A stretch of 64,000 nucleotides of DNA from Paraferrimonas sedimenticola (GCF_002282855.1 NZ_NRIR01000004.1:279254-343253); one strand, 5' to 3'; shown: positions 20,758 through 30,160, counted from the stretch's first letter. Notes: generated by a model from the letters alone, not told the origin. Numbers and translations: made by a program.

Positions 20758-23247
20758 ATGAAAATGGACCGACGACAGTTCATGAAAGCCAATGCAGTGA
20801 GTGCGGCGGCGTCTCTTGCAGGGATCTCATTACCTTCATCCGCAACCAACCTGATCACCTCCTCGGAAGACACTCGAGTGACTTGGGACAAAGCCCCTTG
20901 TCGCTTTTGTGGTACCGGGTGTTCGGTGCTAGTAGGTACTAAGAATGGCCAGGTGGTTGCCACTCAAGGTGACCCAGAGTCACCAGTTAACCGTGGCCTT
21001 AACTGTATCAAGGGCTACTTCCTATCCAAGGTGATGTACGGCGAAGATCGACTGACTCGACCTTTGCTGCGCATGAAAGACGGCAAATTCGACAAGAATG
21101 GCGAGTTCACCCCAATTAGTTGGGACCAAGCCTTCGATATTATGGCTGAAAAGTGGAAAGCCAGCCTCAAGGCGAAGGGGCCAACCTCTGTAGGTATGTT
21201 TGGCTCAGGTCAATGGACCGTGTACGAGGGCTACGCCGCTTCTAAACTACACAAAGCCGGTTTTAGAACCAACAATATCGACCCGAATGCTCGCCACTGT
21301 ATGGCATCGGCTGTGGGTGGTTTTATGCGCGCCTTTGGTATCGATGAGCCCATGGGTTGCTACGACGATATGGAAGCAGCAGACGCTTTTGTATTGTGGG
21401 GCTCAAACATGGCTGAGATGCACCCAATTCTTTGGACGCGCATCACCGACCGTCGATTATCCGCGCCGCACGTAAAAGTTCACGTGCTATCCACCTTTGA
21501 GCATCGCAGCTTTGAGCTGGCCGATAACGGCATGGTATTCACACCGCAAAGCGACTTGGCGATCCTCAACTACATCGCCCACTACATCATCGAAAACGAC
21601 AAGGTGAACTGGGACTTCGTCAACAAGCACACCCATTTCAAACGCGGCACAACCGACATTGGATACGGTTTGCGTCCTGAGCATCCGCTGCAGAAGAAGG
21701 CGAAAAACCCGGATTCTGGCGCGGTGAGCGACATGACTTTTGACGAGTATCGCGAGTTCTTAAAAGACTACAACCTAGAGAGTGTGGCCAAGCTCTCAGG
21801 CGTGCCCGAAAAGAACCTGATAGCACTGGCAGAAACCTATGCCGACCCGAAAACCAAGGTCACTTCGTTCTGGACTATGGGCTTTAACCAACACACTCGT
21901 GGTGTTTGGGCCAACAACTCTGTGTACAACATTCACCTGCTGACCGGGAAGATTTCGCAGCCGGGCAACAGTCCGTTCTCTCTAACCGGACAACCGTCAG
22001 CTTGTGGTACCGCTCGCGAAGTGGGCACTTTCTCCCACCGCTTGCCTGCAGACATGGTAGTGACTAACCCGAAACACCGCGCAACGGCTGAGAAGATTTG
22101 GAAACTGCCCCACGCCACCATTCCGCCTAAGCCTGGCTACCACGCCGTACTGCAAAACCGCATGCTCAAAGACGGTAAGCTCAACTGCTACTGGGTCATG
22201 TGTAACAACAACATGCAGGCGGCGCCAAACCTCAACGAAGAAGGCCTGCCAGGGTATCGCAACCCCGACAACTTTATTGTGGTGTCAGACCCCTACCCAA
22301 CCGTGACCGCTCAAGCGGCCGACTTGATTTTGCCCACCGCTATGTGGGTAGAGAAAGCGGGTGCCTATGGTAATGCCGAGCGTCGCACCCAGTTGTGGCA
22401 TCAACAAGTGTCAGCGCCGGGCGATGCCAAATCGGATTTGTGGCAGCTACTGGAGTTTTCTAAGCGCTTCCAAATCGAAGACGTATGGCCCGAAGAGCTG
22501 GTGATGAAAATGCCAGAGTATCGCGGTAAGTCTTTGTACGAAGTCCTGTATCGCAACGGGCAAATCGACAAGTATCCGATTGAAGAGGTGAACACTGAGC
22601 TTAACGACGAAGCCAAGCACTTTGGTTTCTACATTCAAAAAGGCTTGTTTGAAGAGTACGCCGAATTTGGACGCGGCCACGGCCACGACTTGGCCCCATT
22701 TGAGCGCTACCACAGCGAGCGCGGTTTGCGCTGGCCGGTAGTGGATGGCAAAGAGACTCTATGGCGCTTTAGAGAAGGCTCAGATCCATACGTCAAAAAA
22801 GGCAAAGGATTTGAGTTCTATGGCAAGCCAGATGGCAAAGCCTGGATTATTGCCACTCCGTACGAAGCGCCACCTGAGGTGCCAGATGCCGAGTACGATT
22901 TATGGCTGTCTACCGGTCGCGTACTGGAGCATTGGCACTCAGGCACCATGACCCGCCGCGTTCCAGAGCTATATCGCGCTTTCCCGGATGCGGTTATCTA
23001 CATTCATCCGCAAGACGCGCAAGATCGCGGCTTAAAACGCGGTGACGAGGTGCTTGTGAGCAGCCGACGCGGCGAGCTCAAAAGCCGCATCGAGACCCGT
23101 GGGCGCAACCGACCACCAAAAGGGCTGGTATTCATGCCTTGGTTTGACGCCAAGCAGTTAACCAACAAGCTGACCCTAGATGCCACTGATCCGCTCTCCA
23201 AAGAGACGGACTTTAAGAAGTGTGCGGTGAAGATCAGCAAAGCCTAA
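20758..23247 (+). CDS. napA: Periplasmic nitrate reductase catalytic subunit NapA
   Basis: Mo-bisMGD enzyme reducing nitrate to nitrite in the periplasm, 829 residues as usual. A twin-arginine signal ([12 protein letters not shown]) covers residues 4-30. The [4Fe-4S] site is [12 protein letters not shown] plus NCIKGYF, and the molybdenum-ligating Cys lies in [21 protein letters not shown] and C-terminal [24 protein letters not shown] segments confirm NapA rather than NasA. AGGA precedes the ATG; a second ATG two codons in is also possible. It is first in its operon; the NapD chaperone gene that often precedes it is absent. Confidence 0.97.
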   Translation: MKMDRRQFMKANAVSAAASLAGISLPSSATNLITSSEDTRVTWDKAPCRFCGTGCSVLVGTKNGQVVATQGDPESPVNRGLNCIKGYFLSKVMYGEDRLTRPLLRMKDGKFDKNGEFTPISWDQAFDIMAEKWKASLKAKGPTSVGMFGSGQWTVYEGYAASKLHKAGFRTNNIDPNARHCMASAVGGFMRAFGIDEPMGCYDDMEAADAFVLWGSNMAEMHPILWTRITDRRLSAPHVKVHVLSTFEHRSFELADNGMVFTPQSDLAILNYIAHYIIENDKVNWDFVNKHTHFKRGTTDIGYGLRPEHPLQKKAKNPDSGAVSDMTFDEYREFLKDYNLESVAKLSGVPEKNLIALAETYADPKTKVTSFWTMGFNQHTRGVWANNSVYNIHLLTGKISQPGNSPFSLTGQPSACGTAREVGTFSHRLPADMVVTNPKHRATAEKIWKLPHATIPPKPGYHAVLQNRMLKDGKLNCYWVMCNNNMQAAPNLNEEGLPGYRNPDNFIVVSDPYPTVTAQAADLILPTAMWVEKAGAYGNAERRTQLWHQQVSAPGDAKSDLWQLLEFSKRFQIEDVWPEELVMKMPEYRGKSLYEVLYRNGQIDKYPIEEVNTELNDEAKHFGFYIQKGLFEEYAEFGRGHGHDLAPFERYHSERGLRWPVVDGKETLWRFREGSDPYVKKGKGFEFYGKPDGKAWIIATPYEAPPEVPDAEYDLWLSTGRVLEHWHSGTMTRRVPELYRAFPDAVIYIHPQDAQDRGLKRGDEVLVSSRRGELKSRIETRGRNRPPKGLVFMPWFDAKQLTNKLTLDATDPLSKETDFKKCAVKISKA

Positions 23248-23312
23248 CTGCCCTGCCGCCAAGGGCACTTGGCGGCAATACTAAACGCCCTAACGGTGGA
23301 AGGAGAAAATCA

Positions 23313-23765
23313 ATGAAACCATCCGTTTTAACCCTAGTGGCACTGGTTAGTTTGACCCTTGGCGCAGTTCAAGTGTCTCAAGCAAATACCGGCGGCGTGA
23401 AGTCGCTTCGAGGTGACACCGAGTTAAGTTCTCAAGACGCAGCGGACGCGCTTAAAGGGCCTGTTGACCAGGACAAGCCTTACGCCAGTGACTATGTGTT
23501 TCAGCCGCCGCTGATCCCACACAAAATTCGTCACTATGAAATGAGCCTGAACGCCAACAAATGCTTGGCCTGTCACAGCTGGAAAAACGCTCGCGATAGC
23601 GGTGCCACCAAAATCAGCGTGACCCATTACCAAGCGCGTGATGGCGAGGTGCTCGCGGACGTCAGTCCACGTCGCTACTTCTGTTTGCAATGTCATGTGC
23701 CGCAAGTGGACGCAGAACCCATTGTTAACAACACCTTTGAGCGAGTGGAATCGCTCCGCCAGTAG
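23313..23765 (+). CDS. napB: Diheme cytochrome c NapB, nitrate reductase electron-transfer subunit
   Basis: Periplasmic c-type cytochrome of 150 residues that hands electrons to NapA. It has a signal peptide ending near SQA-NTG, two heme motifs (CLACHSW and CLQCHVP), and the NapB-typical PPLIPHKI and QCHVPQ. The start is the ATG at 23313 with AAGGAGAA upstream; an upstream frame extension into napA is excluded by that ribosome-binding site. It lies 65 bp after napA. Confidence 0.96.
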   Translation: MKPSVLTLVALVSLTLGAVQVSQANTGGVKSLRGDTELSSQDAADALKGPVDQDKPYASDYVFQPPLIPHKIRHYEMSLNANKCLACHSWKNARDSGATKISVTHYQARDGEVLADVSPRRYFCLQCHVPQVDAEPIVNNTFERVESLRQ

Positions 23766-23784
23766 CCGTTAATTGAGGTTAACT

Positions 23785-24360
23785 ATGAAATTCATAAAAA
23801 ACTTCTGGCAAAGACTCAAAACGCCTAGCAAGGTCGCCGTTGGCGCCGTGTTAGGCATGGGCTTTGTCGGCGGCATCCTGTTTTGGGGTGCCTTTAACAC
23901 TGGCATGGAAGCTACCAATACTGAAGCTTTCTGCAGCGGCTGCCACCAGCCAATTGTAGAGGAGATTCAGGAGACCATTCATTGGTCTAACCGCTCCGGT
24001 GTTCGCGCCATTTGTTCCGATTGTCACGTGCCTCACGATTGGACTGGTAAAATTGTTCGAAAAGTACAGGCCAGTAAAGAGCTAGTGGCCTTTGCGATGG
24101 GCACCATTAGTACCAAGGAAAAGTTCTACGCACGCCGCAAACATTTGGCGGAAAGGGAATGGCAACGACTGAAAGAGAACGACTCTCGTGAGTGTCGTAA
24201 CTGTCACGAGTTCGACTTTATGGACTTTTCTGAGCAAGGCCCACGCAGTGTCAAAATGCACTCCACCGCGTTAGCCGATGGCGATGCGACCTGTGTGGAT
24301 TGTCACAAAGGTATCGCCCACAAACTGCCTGACATGAAAGATGTCGAAGGCTGGCAATAA
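23785..24360 (+). CDS. napC: NapC/CymA-type tetraheme quinol dehydrogenase
   Basis: Membrane-anchored c-type cytochrome of 191 residues that oxidises quinol and feeds NapAB. It has one N-terminal transmembrane helix (residues ~17-38) and four heme motifs: CSGCH, CSDCH, CRNCH and CVDCH. The ATG at 23785 has TTGAGGT upstream. Its size is like Shewanella CymA, which is a general quinol oxidase for several reductases; the position in the nap operon favours the NapC role. Whether it also serves the DmsA-type enzyme is unknown. Confidence 0.92.
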   Translation: MKFIKNFWQRLKTPSKVAVGAVLGMGFVGGILFWGAFNTGMEATNTEAFCSGCHQPIVEEIQETIHWSNRSGVRAICSDCHVPHDWTGKIVRKVQASKELVAFAMGTISTKEKFYARRKHLAEREWQRLKENDSRECRNCHEFDFMDFSEQGPRSVKMHSTALADGDATCVDCHKGIAHKLPDMKDVEGWQ

Positions 24361-24375
24361 CCAAAAAGGAGCCCT

Positions 24376-24501
24376 ATGAGCACTCTAGAATCCGTCATCT
24401 GGCATGTCCTTGGTTACGCCGCCATGCCTACCATATTCATTGTTGGCTTTATCGGTGTTGCCGTTGTGTCTCTTTGGATATTGAATCGCTGGGAAAACTA
24501 A
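24376..24501 (+). CDS. 41-residue single-helix membrane peptide of the nap operon
   Basis: A short frame with a strong AAGGAG site 6 nt before the ATG, 15 bp after napC and before the operon terminator. The product begins MSTLESVIWHVLGYAAMP and continues as one hydrophobic helix (FIVGFIGVAVVSLWIL), ending in charged NRWEN. It resembles the very short conserved membrane peptides annotated near nap genes in Vibrio/Shewanella (I recall the TIGR02808 type) and, less well, NapE. Function unknown; a helper of NapC or of assembly is a guess. Confidence 0.8.
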   Translation: MSTLESVIWHVLGYAAMPTIFIVGFIGVAVVSLWILNRWEN

Positions 24502-24517
24502 CTTCCCACTAGAAGAG

Positions 24518-24546
24518 CGGCGAGACTCAGGTCTCGCCGTTTTTTT
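24518..24546 (+). terminator. Terminator of the nap operon
   Basis: Perfect stem CGGCGAGAC / GTCTCGCCG around TCAG, followed by T7. Confidence 0.94.
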
Positions 24547-24569
24547 GTGTGAGTTCGAATCTCAGTCAA

Positions 24570-24848
24570 TTAGGTGCGATACAGCACTTTTACTATGTGC
24601 CAGCCAAAGCGGGTTTTCACCAGATGAGGGGTGATGAGTTCGCCGCTAAACGCCACTTTATCGAATTGAGGCACCATCTGCCCCTTCTTGAACTCACCCA
24701 GATCGCCGCCTTTCTTACCCGACGGACAGGTGGAGAATTTTTTGGCCAGATTTTGAAACTTAGCCCCTTTGTTGAGCTGAGCCATTAAATCTTCAGCCTG
24801 AGATCTGTGCTTGACCAAAATATGCAAAGCGTGTGCGGTACGAGCCAT
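24570..24848 (-). CDS. ppiC: Peptidyl-prolyl cis-trans isomerase C (parvulin)
   Basis: Small cytoplasmic prolyl isomerase of 92 residues, the size of E. coli PpiC (93). A single rotamase domain is complete: [45 protein letters not shown] and [11 protein letters not shown]. The ATG at 24848 is chosen because the domain starts at once; upstream in-frame residues do not match the family. Monocistronic and convergent with the nap operon. Confidence 0.95.
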   Translation of the reverse strand: MARTAHALHILVKHRSQAEDLMAQLNKGAKFQNLAKKFSTCPSGKKGGDLGEFKKGQMVPQFDKVAFSGELITPHLVKTRFGWHIVKVLYRT

Positions 24849-25018
24849 GGGCTTACTTCTGTTGGGTTGGTTTTGGCGCATTATAGTCAAATTCTTCGCC
24901 GCTGCGGATATCTGTTTCACAGGCTCATCAACTATCAGCTTATCTGATGGATAGTAACTTTGAAGTATTAGCTATTTGTGGATAATTACCACATTCATTC
25001 ACTCAGAGCCGTTGAAGT

Positions 25019-26386
25019 ATGTCCGCAACCATTTCCATCGATGCCAATCAGTCCCTGACCCGCCAATTTTGGAAGAACGCCATGCCGGCGATTGTCGCCA
25101 TGTTGGTCAGCGGCATCTATGTCATAACCGACGGTATATTCATCGGTCAATACGTGGGTCACCAAGGCTTAGCTGCGGTGAACATGGCTTACCCTGTGCT
25201 TAGCCTGCTGTTTGGCATCGGCTTGATGGTGGGCATGGGTGCCGGTGCTGTGGTTTCAATTTTTCGCGGCGAAAACCAAGCGCTAAAAGCGGCCCACGGA
25301 GTAGTCAGTGCTTTCGCTTTGATCTTTGGTTGTGGCGCTATCGCTACAGCGGCCTTGTACTTTGGCGCCGAGCCAGTGATTGGGCTTCAAGGCGGCAACG
25401 GCGACACCATGGCGATGGCCATCGATTATTTGGCTGTGTTCGCGCTATTTTCTATCGCGCCGATTGCTGCCACGGCGATCCCGATGTTGATCCGCAACGA
25501 TGACAGCCCAACCCTAGCGACTGTCATCATGGTCACGGGCGCCTTGCTAAACATTGGCCTGAACGCGCTATTCGTTGTTTGGTTAGGCTGGGGCTTAGAG
25601 GGAGCGGCGATTGCGACCGTCATTGCCAACCTGTTGGTACTGCTTAGCGGTGTTTACTATTACCTTTCTAAACACGCCAGTATTCGCCTGACTCGCGACA
25701 ACTTTGCGATCAAGCCAAATCTAATGCTCAGAAGCCTAGTACTAGGCAGTTCGCTACTGGTGATGCACCTGTACGGTGGCTTTGTGGTTGCTCTGCACAA
25801 CGGGCTATTTATGGAGTACTCGGGCATCGCCGCGGTCAGCGCTTATGCTGTGGTGGGCTACATGATGACCCTTTACTATTTGTTCTCCCAAGGCGTGGGC
25901 GAAGGGGTTCAGCCGCTGGTGAGCTTCTTCCACGGCGCCCAAAAAGCCAATCCAATCCGCAAATTAGTTTTCCTCGCCGGTAAAGTAGTGTTGTTCAGTG
26001 GACTGGTTTGGTACGCACTGCTCAACATAGATCCCGCCTTCGGCATTGGCTTATTTAACTCGGATACTGACGTTATTCGCAGTGCTAGTTTGGGACTCGC
26101 AGTACACCTAAGCGGGATGTTTTTGGACGGTTTGCTGGCCTTGTTCGCCGTCTACTACATGTCGGTCAACCAAGGTGGGCGCGCGTTGGCCGTGTCCGTT
26201 AGCAACATGCTAGTGCAGTTGCCCTTCTTGTACTGGTTGCCTAAATACTTTGGCGAAATTGGTATTTGGGCCGCCATGCCAGCATCGAACGTGATTTTGG
26301 TGGCTGTGATTGCTCCGCTGTTTTGGCGCGACCTAAAGCGCGCTCAGCAGCAAGCTCAGCTTTCTCCTCAGTCAGCCGTGATCTGA
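25019..26386 (+). CDS. MATE-family multidrug/Na+ efflux transporter
   Basis: Inner-membrane antiporter of 455 residues with about 12 helices in two similar halves. Typical MATE features are KNAMPAIVAMLVSGIYVITDGIFIG, the VNMAYPVLSLLFGIGLMVGMGAG helix, and in the second half YFLFSQGVGEGVQPLVSF. It belongs to the MepA/YeeO-like branch by appearance. The ribosome-binding site is weak. Its 3' end overlaps the convergent response regulator by 19 bp. Substrate unknown. Confidence 0.9.
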   Translation: MSATISIDANQSLTRQFWKNAMPAIVAMLVSGIYVITDGIFIGQYVGHQGLAAVNMAYPVLSLLFGIGLMVGMGAGAVVSIFRGENQALKAAHGVVSAFALIFGCGAIATAALYFGAEPVIGLQGGNGDTMAMAIDYLAVFALFSIAPIAATAIPMLIRNDDSPTLATVIMVTGALLNIGLNALFVVWLGWGLEGAAIATVIANLLVLLSGVYYYLSKHASIRLTRDNFAIKPNLMLRSLVLGSSLLVMHLYGGFVVALHNGLFMEYSGIAAVSAYAVVGYMMTLYYLFSQGVGEGVQPLVSFFHGAQKANPIRKLVFLAGKVVLFSGLVWYALLNIDPAFGIGLFNSDTDVIRSASLGLAVHLSGMFLDGLLALFAVYYMSVNQGGRALAVSVSNMLVQLPFLYWLPKYFGEIGIWAAMPASNVILVAVIAPLFWRDLKRAQQQAQLSPQSAVI

Positions 26387-27729
26387 TACTTTTCTAGGCG
26401 ATACAAAAACGCTTTGTAAGACAGTTTGAGCCAGGCCGCCGCTTTGCGGCGGTTGCCATGGTTGGCTTGCAAAGCATGGCTTAATGCCTGGCGCTCAAAC
26501 GCCTGCCAGTCCAACCCTTGCTCGGGAAGCTCCACCTCTGAGGAGGATGACTGTCCATCGACTACCGGCTTTAGCGACAATTGCAGTTCTTGCTCGTCGC
26601 CGAGTAATACCATGCGTTCGATTAGGTTACCCAACTCACGTACATTGCCTGGCCAGTGATAATCCAACAACAATCGCTGGGTTTCCTCGCTGAGTTGAGG
26701 TGGCTGGCACTGATATTGATGCGCCGCGCGCTCGACAAAGTGCTGCACCAATTGGGGAATGTCGCTTTGACGCTGACGCAGTGCCGGTATGCTCAGTGGT
26801 ACCACGTTGAGTCGATAAAACAGGTCCTCGCGAAACTCCCCCTTGGCTACCAAGTCCGACAACTGCTTATGGGATGCGGCAATCACTCGAACATCCAACT
26901 GACGCTCGGCGTGACTGCCTAAACGAGTAATCACTCCTTCTTGTAAAAATCTCAGCAGCTTGGTTTGCATCAAAGGGCTGAGTTCAGCCACCTCGTCCAA
27001 AAACAAAGTACCGCCATCGGCGGCTTCGACACTGCCAATTTTGGTTTGAGTGGCGCCGGTATAGGCGCCTTTCTCCGCGCCAAAAAGCTCAGCCTCAGCT
27101 AGCGACTCCGGGATGGCACCACAGTTGATCGCCACAAAGGGGGCCTCAGCGCGCTCGGACAACTGATGCAAAGCCCGTGCGGCCAGCTCTTTACCGGTAC
27201 CGGATTCACCGTGAATCAACACGGTGGCTTTAGTCGGAGAAACACGACGAATTCGCTCAAACATTTGCTGCATGCAAGGGGCATCGCCAACGATCCCCAC
27301 CATGGCGGTCTGCTTGGATAGCGCCTGACTTAGGTGGTTGTTTTGCAGACGTAAAGCGGCCGCTTTGGCGGCTTTGTCTAACGCTAACAACAGCTCTTGG
27401 CGACCAAAGGGCTTGGCCAGATAATCATCGGCACCGGATTGTATCGCCTCGACCGCGTGCTCAATCGAACCGTAAGCTGTGGCCACCACAAATCCGAGAT
27501 GGGGATGCTGTCGACGCACGTAATCCAACAACTCCATGCCGGTCAATTGACCCAGCTTCCAGTCGGAAAACACTAAATCGAAACGGCCGCGCTTAAGCTC
27601 AACAATCGCAGCCTCCACCGAATCGCAGGCAGTGACTTGGTAACCGGCCTGTTCGAGCATCTGGCTGATTAAGCCGCGCTGTTCGGCTTCGTCTTCAACC
27701 AACAATAGGTTGCAAATTGGTTTTGTCAT
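26368..27729 (-). CDS. NtrC-family sigma-54-dependent response regulator
   Basis: Three-domain activator of 453 residues. The receiver domain (1-120) has the acidic pair VEDE and the phospho-acceptor in VFSDWKLGQLTG; lysine in AKPFG closes the site. The AAA+ domain (~140-370) has Walker A GESGTGKE, the sigma-54 contact loop GAYTGA, Walker B GGTLFLDEV and the WPGNVREL box. A Fis-type helix-turn-helix is at the end (ANHGNRRKAAAWLKLSYKAFLYRLEKY). It lies 13 bp after its histidine kinase gene. Its probable target is the divergent secreted-protein gene at 29459, which has a sigma-54-like promoter. Signal unknown. Confidence 0.95.
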   Translation of the reverse strand: MTKPICNLLLVEDEAEQRGLISQMLEQAGYQVTACDSVEAAIVELKRGRFDLVFSDWKLGQLTGMELLDYVRRQHPHLGFVVATAYGSIEHAVEAIQSGADDYLAKPFGRQELLLALDKAAKAAALRLQNNHLSQALSKQTAMVGIVGDAPCMQQMFERIRRVSPTKATVLIHGESGTGKELAARALHQLSERAEAPFVAINCGAIPESLAEAELFGAEKGAYTGATQTKIGSVEAADGGTLFLDEVAELSPLMQTKLLRFLQEGVITRLGSHAERQLDVRVIAASHKQLSDLVAKGEFREDLFYRLNVVPLSIPALRQRQSDIPQLVQHFVERAAHQYQCQPPQLSEETQRLLLDYHWPGNVRELGNLIERMVLLGDEQELQLSLKPVVDGQSSSSEVELPEQGLDWQAFERQALSHALQANHGNRRKAAAWLKLSYKAFLYRLEKYQITAD

Positions 27730-27742
27730 CCCTTACTCCCGG

Positions 27743-29149
27743 CTAATGCTCTTCAGCGCTTTTCTCATCAAGAACCAATTCAATACAAGCTAAGGTACCC
27801 TGCTCCTGAGGGAAAACACTCAGATTGGCTCGATAGTATAGGCTTAACAAGCGCTTCGCTATGTAAAGCCCCATGCCCGCCCCCTGTGGTTTGCCGCTAA
27901 CGTGGGCCTCAAACAGCCTAGGTAACACTTGAGGGTCGATACCAGCGCCACTGTCCTTAACACTAATTTGCAACCGACTCGCTTGTGTCTCTGCGCTCAC
28001 AGTGACCGTTTGTCCCGCTTGACTGGCCTCAACACCATTAACCATTAGAGTGTGCAAAACCACTCGCCACTCGTCGTAATTCCCCAGAATTTGTAATTCT
28101 CTAGGGAGTTGGTTGTCGATATGAACCACACCATCACTGCTGCGACTGGCGCTAAGCTCCATCGCCACATCGTCCACCAGTGCTTTCAGGCTTAAGGGTT
28201 GGCTTCTGTCCAATGGTCCGGTGGCCAATCTGAGTAAGGCACTAATGGTTTGGTTGAGATGCGCGAGCTTTTGGCGCATCGATTGTTGTAACTCGTTTGG
28301 GGTTACCTGCTCGCAGTACAGGCCTAGTGTGTGCAGCGGATTGCGCAAAGCGTGGGCCAAGCCGCGACTGACCTCGCCAATTTCCGCCAAGTGCTGTTTG
28401 TCTTTGAGTTGTTGCTGACGCTCGCTCAACTGCCTTAACTGTTCGCTGGACTGGTTAAAATCGCTAAGCGCCTGAGCGCTTTCTCCTTTGCCTGAGGGGG
28501 GGAGTTGTACCCCTAACTCGCCTTTGGCCAAACGCGACAGACCGCTGGAAAGCTGGCTTAACGGAGCACTGATATGACGCGACAACCAAAAGGCCAATAA
28601 CAAAGCGAACACGCTGGTAACGGCAATCACAGCTAATGCGTTGTTGAGCAAGACTCGATAGTGACCGGCTTGTGGCGTCAGGCGAGTAACCGTGGGTGCC
28701 AAGTCGGGGGTGTTGACCCCTCCGAACTCCTGCTGAACCTGCAACAGCATACTCTCGAGTTCGCGGCGAAAGTTCTCCCGACCGGAGGGCACCAAATCGT
28801 CAAGCGGCAGAACAATCAGGGAGATGGGCTTTTGTTGCTCGTCGAATTTGACCACCTGCAGCTGACCACTCTCGTTGGCCAGAATTCGAATATTGTCGTC
28901 ATCGGCATAGCGCCATTGATTTTGCCGAAGCAGCTCGCGCACTCGCTGGCTGTCCAGTGCTGGAACTTCCGGCAGTTCAGGGATCGACTGTAAAGTGCGA
29001 TTCACAATCTGAAACGACAAGGCTTGCGACTGCTGAGCAATCTCGGTTTCAATTTTTTGGCCGGCGTAAACAATCCAACCCGCCTGCACAACCGCCATCA
29101 ACACAATCAATCCAGTCATCCAACTGAACAAGTATTTGGTGAGACTCAT
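27743..29149 (-). CDS. Membrane sensor histidine kinase paired with the NtrC-type regulator
   Basis: Sensor of 468 residues. Helix 1 (about 8-30) and helix 2 (about 170-190) enclose a ~140-residue periplasmic sensor domain, followed by HAMP (SRHISAPLSQLSSGLSRL), a coiled coil, the H-box GEVSRGLAHALRNPLHTLG with the phospho-His, and the ATP-binding domain with DSGAGID, GKPQGAGMGLYIAKRLL. The layout is like ZraS/AtoS. The periplasmic domain is acidic and shows no named fold to me. It is the first gene of the operon, divergent from the secreted protein gene; a TGGCTC-N5-TTGAA sequence upstream may be its own sigma-54 promoter. Confidence 0.93.
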   Translation of the reverse strand: MSLTKYLFSWMTGLIVLMAVVQAGWIVYAGQKIETEIAQQSQALSFQIVNRTLQSIPELPEVPALDSQRVRELLRQNQWRYADDDNIRILANESGQLQVVKFDEQQKPISLIVLPLDDLVPSGRENFRRELESMLLQVQQEFGGVNTPDLAPTVTRLTPQAGHYRVLLNNALAVIAVTSVFALLLAFWLSRHISAPLSQLSSGLSRLAKGELGVQLPPSGKGESAQALSDFNQSSEQLRQLSERQQQLKDKQHLAEIGEVSRGLAHALRNPLHTLGLYCEQVTPNELQQSMRQKLAHLNQTISALLRLATGPLDRSQPLSLKALVDDVAMELSASRSSDGVVHIDNQLPRELQILGNYDEWRVVLHTLMVNGVEASQAGQTVTVSAETQASRLQISVKDSGAGIDPQVLPRLFEAHVSGKPQGAGMGLYIAKRLLSLYYRANLSVFPQEQGTLACIELVLDEKSAEEH

Positions 29150-29195
29150 AACGTCCTTAGAGTAGCTTTGCTGTGTTTTTTATACCAAGTTGTAG

Positions 29196-29211
29196 TTCAA
29201 GGATCGAGCCA
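29196..29211 (-). promoter_or_regulatory. Candidate sigma-54 (-24/-12) promoter for the two-component operon
   Basis: On the minus strand: TGGCTC-GATCC-TTGAA, against the consensus TGGCAC-N5-TTGCA. The spacing is right, with one mismatch in each half; the -12 element has GA in place of the usual GC, which weakens it. Confidence 0.35.
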
Positions 29212-29283
29212 ATGCGTCTGTCAGACTTTTTTAGCTAAAACAGAGAGTTACAACTCATTGATATTTGCTCCAAGAAAATCTGT

Positions 29284-29322
29284 CCTGATATGGGGAATTT
29301 TCATTGCCCATATCGGGATATG
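29284..29322. promoter_or_regulatory. Palindromic enhancer-like site between the divergent promoters
   Basis: An 11-bp inverted repeat (CCTGATATGGG at 29284, CCCATATCGGG at 29307, one mismatch) overlaps a perfect 14-bp palindrome CATATC-GG-GATATG at 29309-29322. GATATG or its complement thus occurs three times in 36 bp. It lies about 100 bp from both -24/-12-like sequences, as expected for an NtrC-type activator site. Binding by the neighbouring regulator is inferred. Confidence 0.6.
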
Positions 29323-29394
29323 TTGCCTTGCAGCTGCTTTCAAGGTTTCAAAAATATTTGCTTAAGCTATTGAAATAAAACAAGCTTAGTTTAT

Positions 29395-29410
29395 TGGCAC
29401 TGTTCTTGAT
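29395..29410 (+). promoter_or_regulatory. Candidate sigma-54 (-24/-12) promoter for the secreted-protein gene
   Basis: TGGCAC-TGTTC-TTGAT: perfect -24 element, correct 5-bp spacer, and TTGAT for the consensus TTGC(A/T). The start point would be near 29421, about 38 bp before the ATG. Confidence 0.5.
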
Positions 29411-29458
29411 TAGAAACAGAGTGACTATCAACTTCAACCCCAAAAGGATGCTCGTGCA

Positions 29459-30160
29459 ATGACTGCAAAACTCACTCTAGCTATCGGATTTATCGGCGCT
29501 CTGTGCCTAAGCGCCGTCAGCTTTGCCGATGAAGAATTCAAGCGCATCGAAATCGATGCGGATAAACAAGACGGTGTTACGGTTGTGACCATTAATACCG
29601 ATGGTGGTACCGAAGTCTTTGAGCTTAAGGAAGGCCAAGCACTGGACTCTAAAGAACTACAGGAGAAATTGGCCAACCTAGACGAAAAAACTCAAGCCAC
29701 GGTAAAGCGCGCCTTGGCTCGAGTCCAAGCTTTAGACGCCAATGTCATCGCGGTGAAACAAAAAGCCATTCGCGCTAAGACCAAAGCGATTGAGCTTAAA
29801 GCTCAAGCTGCGGCCGATGCGGCAATTAGCGAGGAAGAGATCCAAGTCATTCAACTCAAAGCCCAAGCCGCCGCAGAAGCTGCAATCAGTGATGAAGAAA
29901 TGGAAGAGCTACAGCGCATGCATGAAGACATGTGGGTAATGGCCGATGAAGAGTTTCACGTGATCCACGAAGTGGAGGGCTCGCCACATAAGCGCATCCA
30001 AATCATCCGTAAACACGGCGACTCAGAACAGCACCAAGAGATGGTATTGGATATGGGAGACCATAATCCTACTCAAGGAATTGTGCACCTGATTCGCTCA
30101 GGAGCATTCAGCCAAGATGATTTGGACGCGATTCAAGCCGAGCTGGATAAAAAACGTTAG
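29459..30160 (+). CDS. Secreted helical repeat protein, unknown family, divergent from NtrC-type two-component system
   Basis: Exported protein of 233 residues. The signal peptide (LTLAIGFIGALCLSAVSFA) cuts before DEEFKR. A short beta region (VTVVTINTDGGTEVFELKEG) is followed by a long charged helix region. That region contains a direct repeat of about 20 residues: ELKAQAAADAAISEEE and QLKAQAAAEAAISDEE. The C-terminal third is rich in His, Met and acids (MHEDMWVMADEEFHVIHE, KHGDSEQHQEMVLDMGDH). I do not recognise the family. The divergent sigma-54-type sensor/regulator pair and promoter layout suggest that it is the system's output, analogous to ZraP in ZraPSR, but its sequence does not look like ZraP. 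Metal binding or chaperone activity is a guess. Confidence 0.8.
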   Translation: MTAKLTLAIGFIGALCLSAVSFADEEFKRIEIDADKQDGVTVVTINTDGGTEVFELKEGQALDSKELQEKLANLDEKTQATVKRALARVQALDANVIAVKQKAIRAKTKAIELKAQAAADAAISEEEIQVIQLKAQAAAEAAISDEEMEELQRMHEDMWVMADEEFHVIHEVEGSPHKRIQIIRKHGDSEQHQEMVLDMGDHNPTQGIVHLIRSGAFSQDDLDAIQAELDKKR

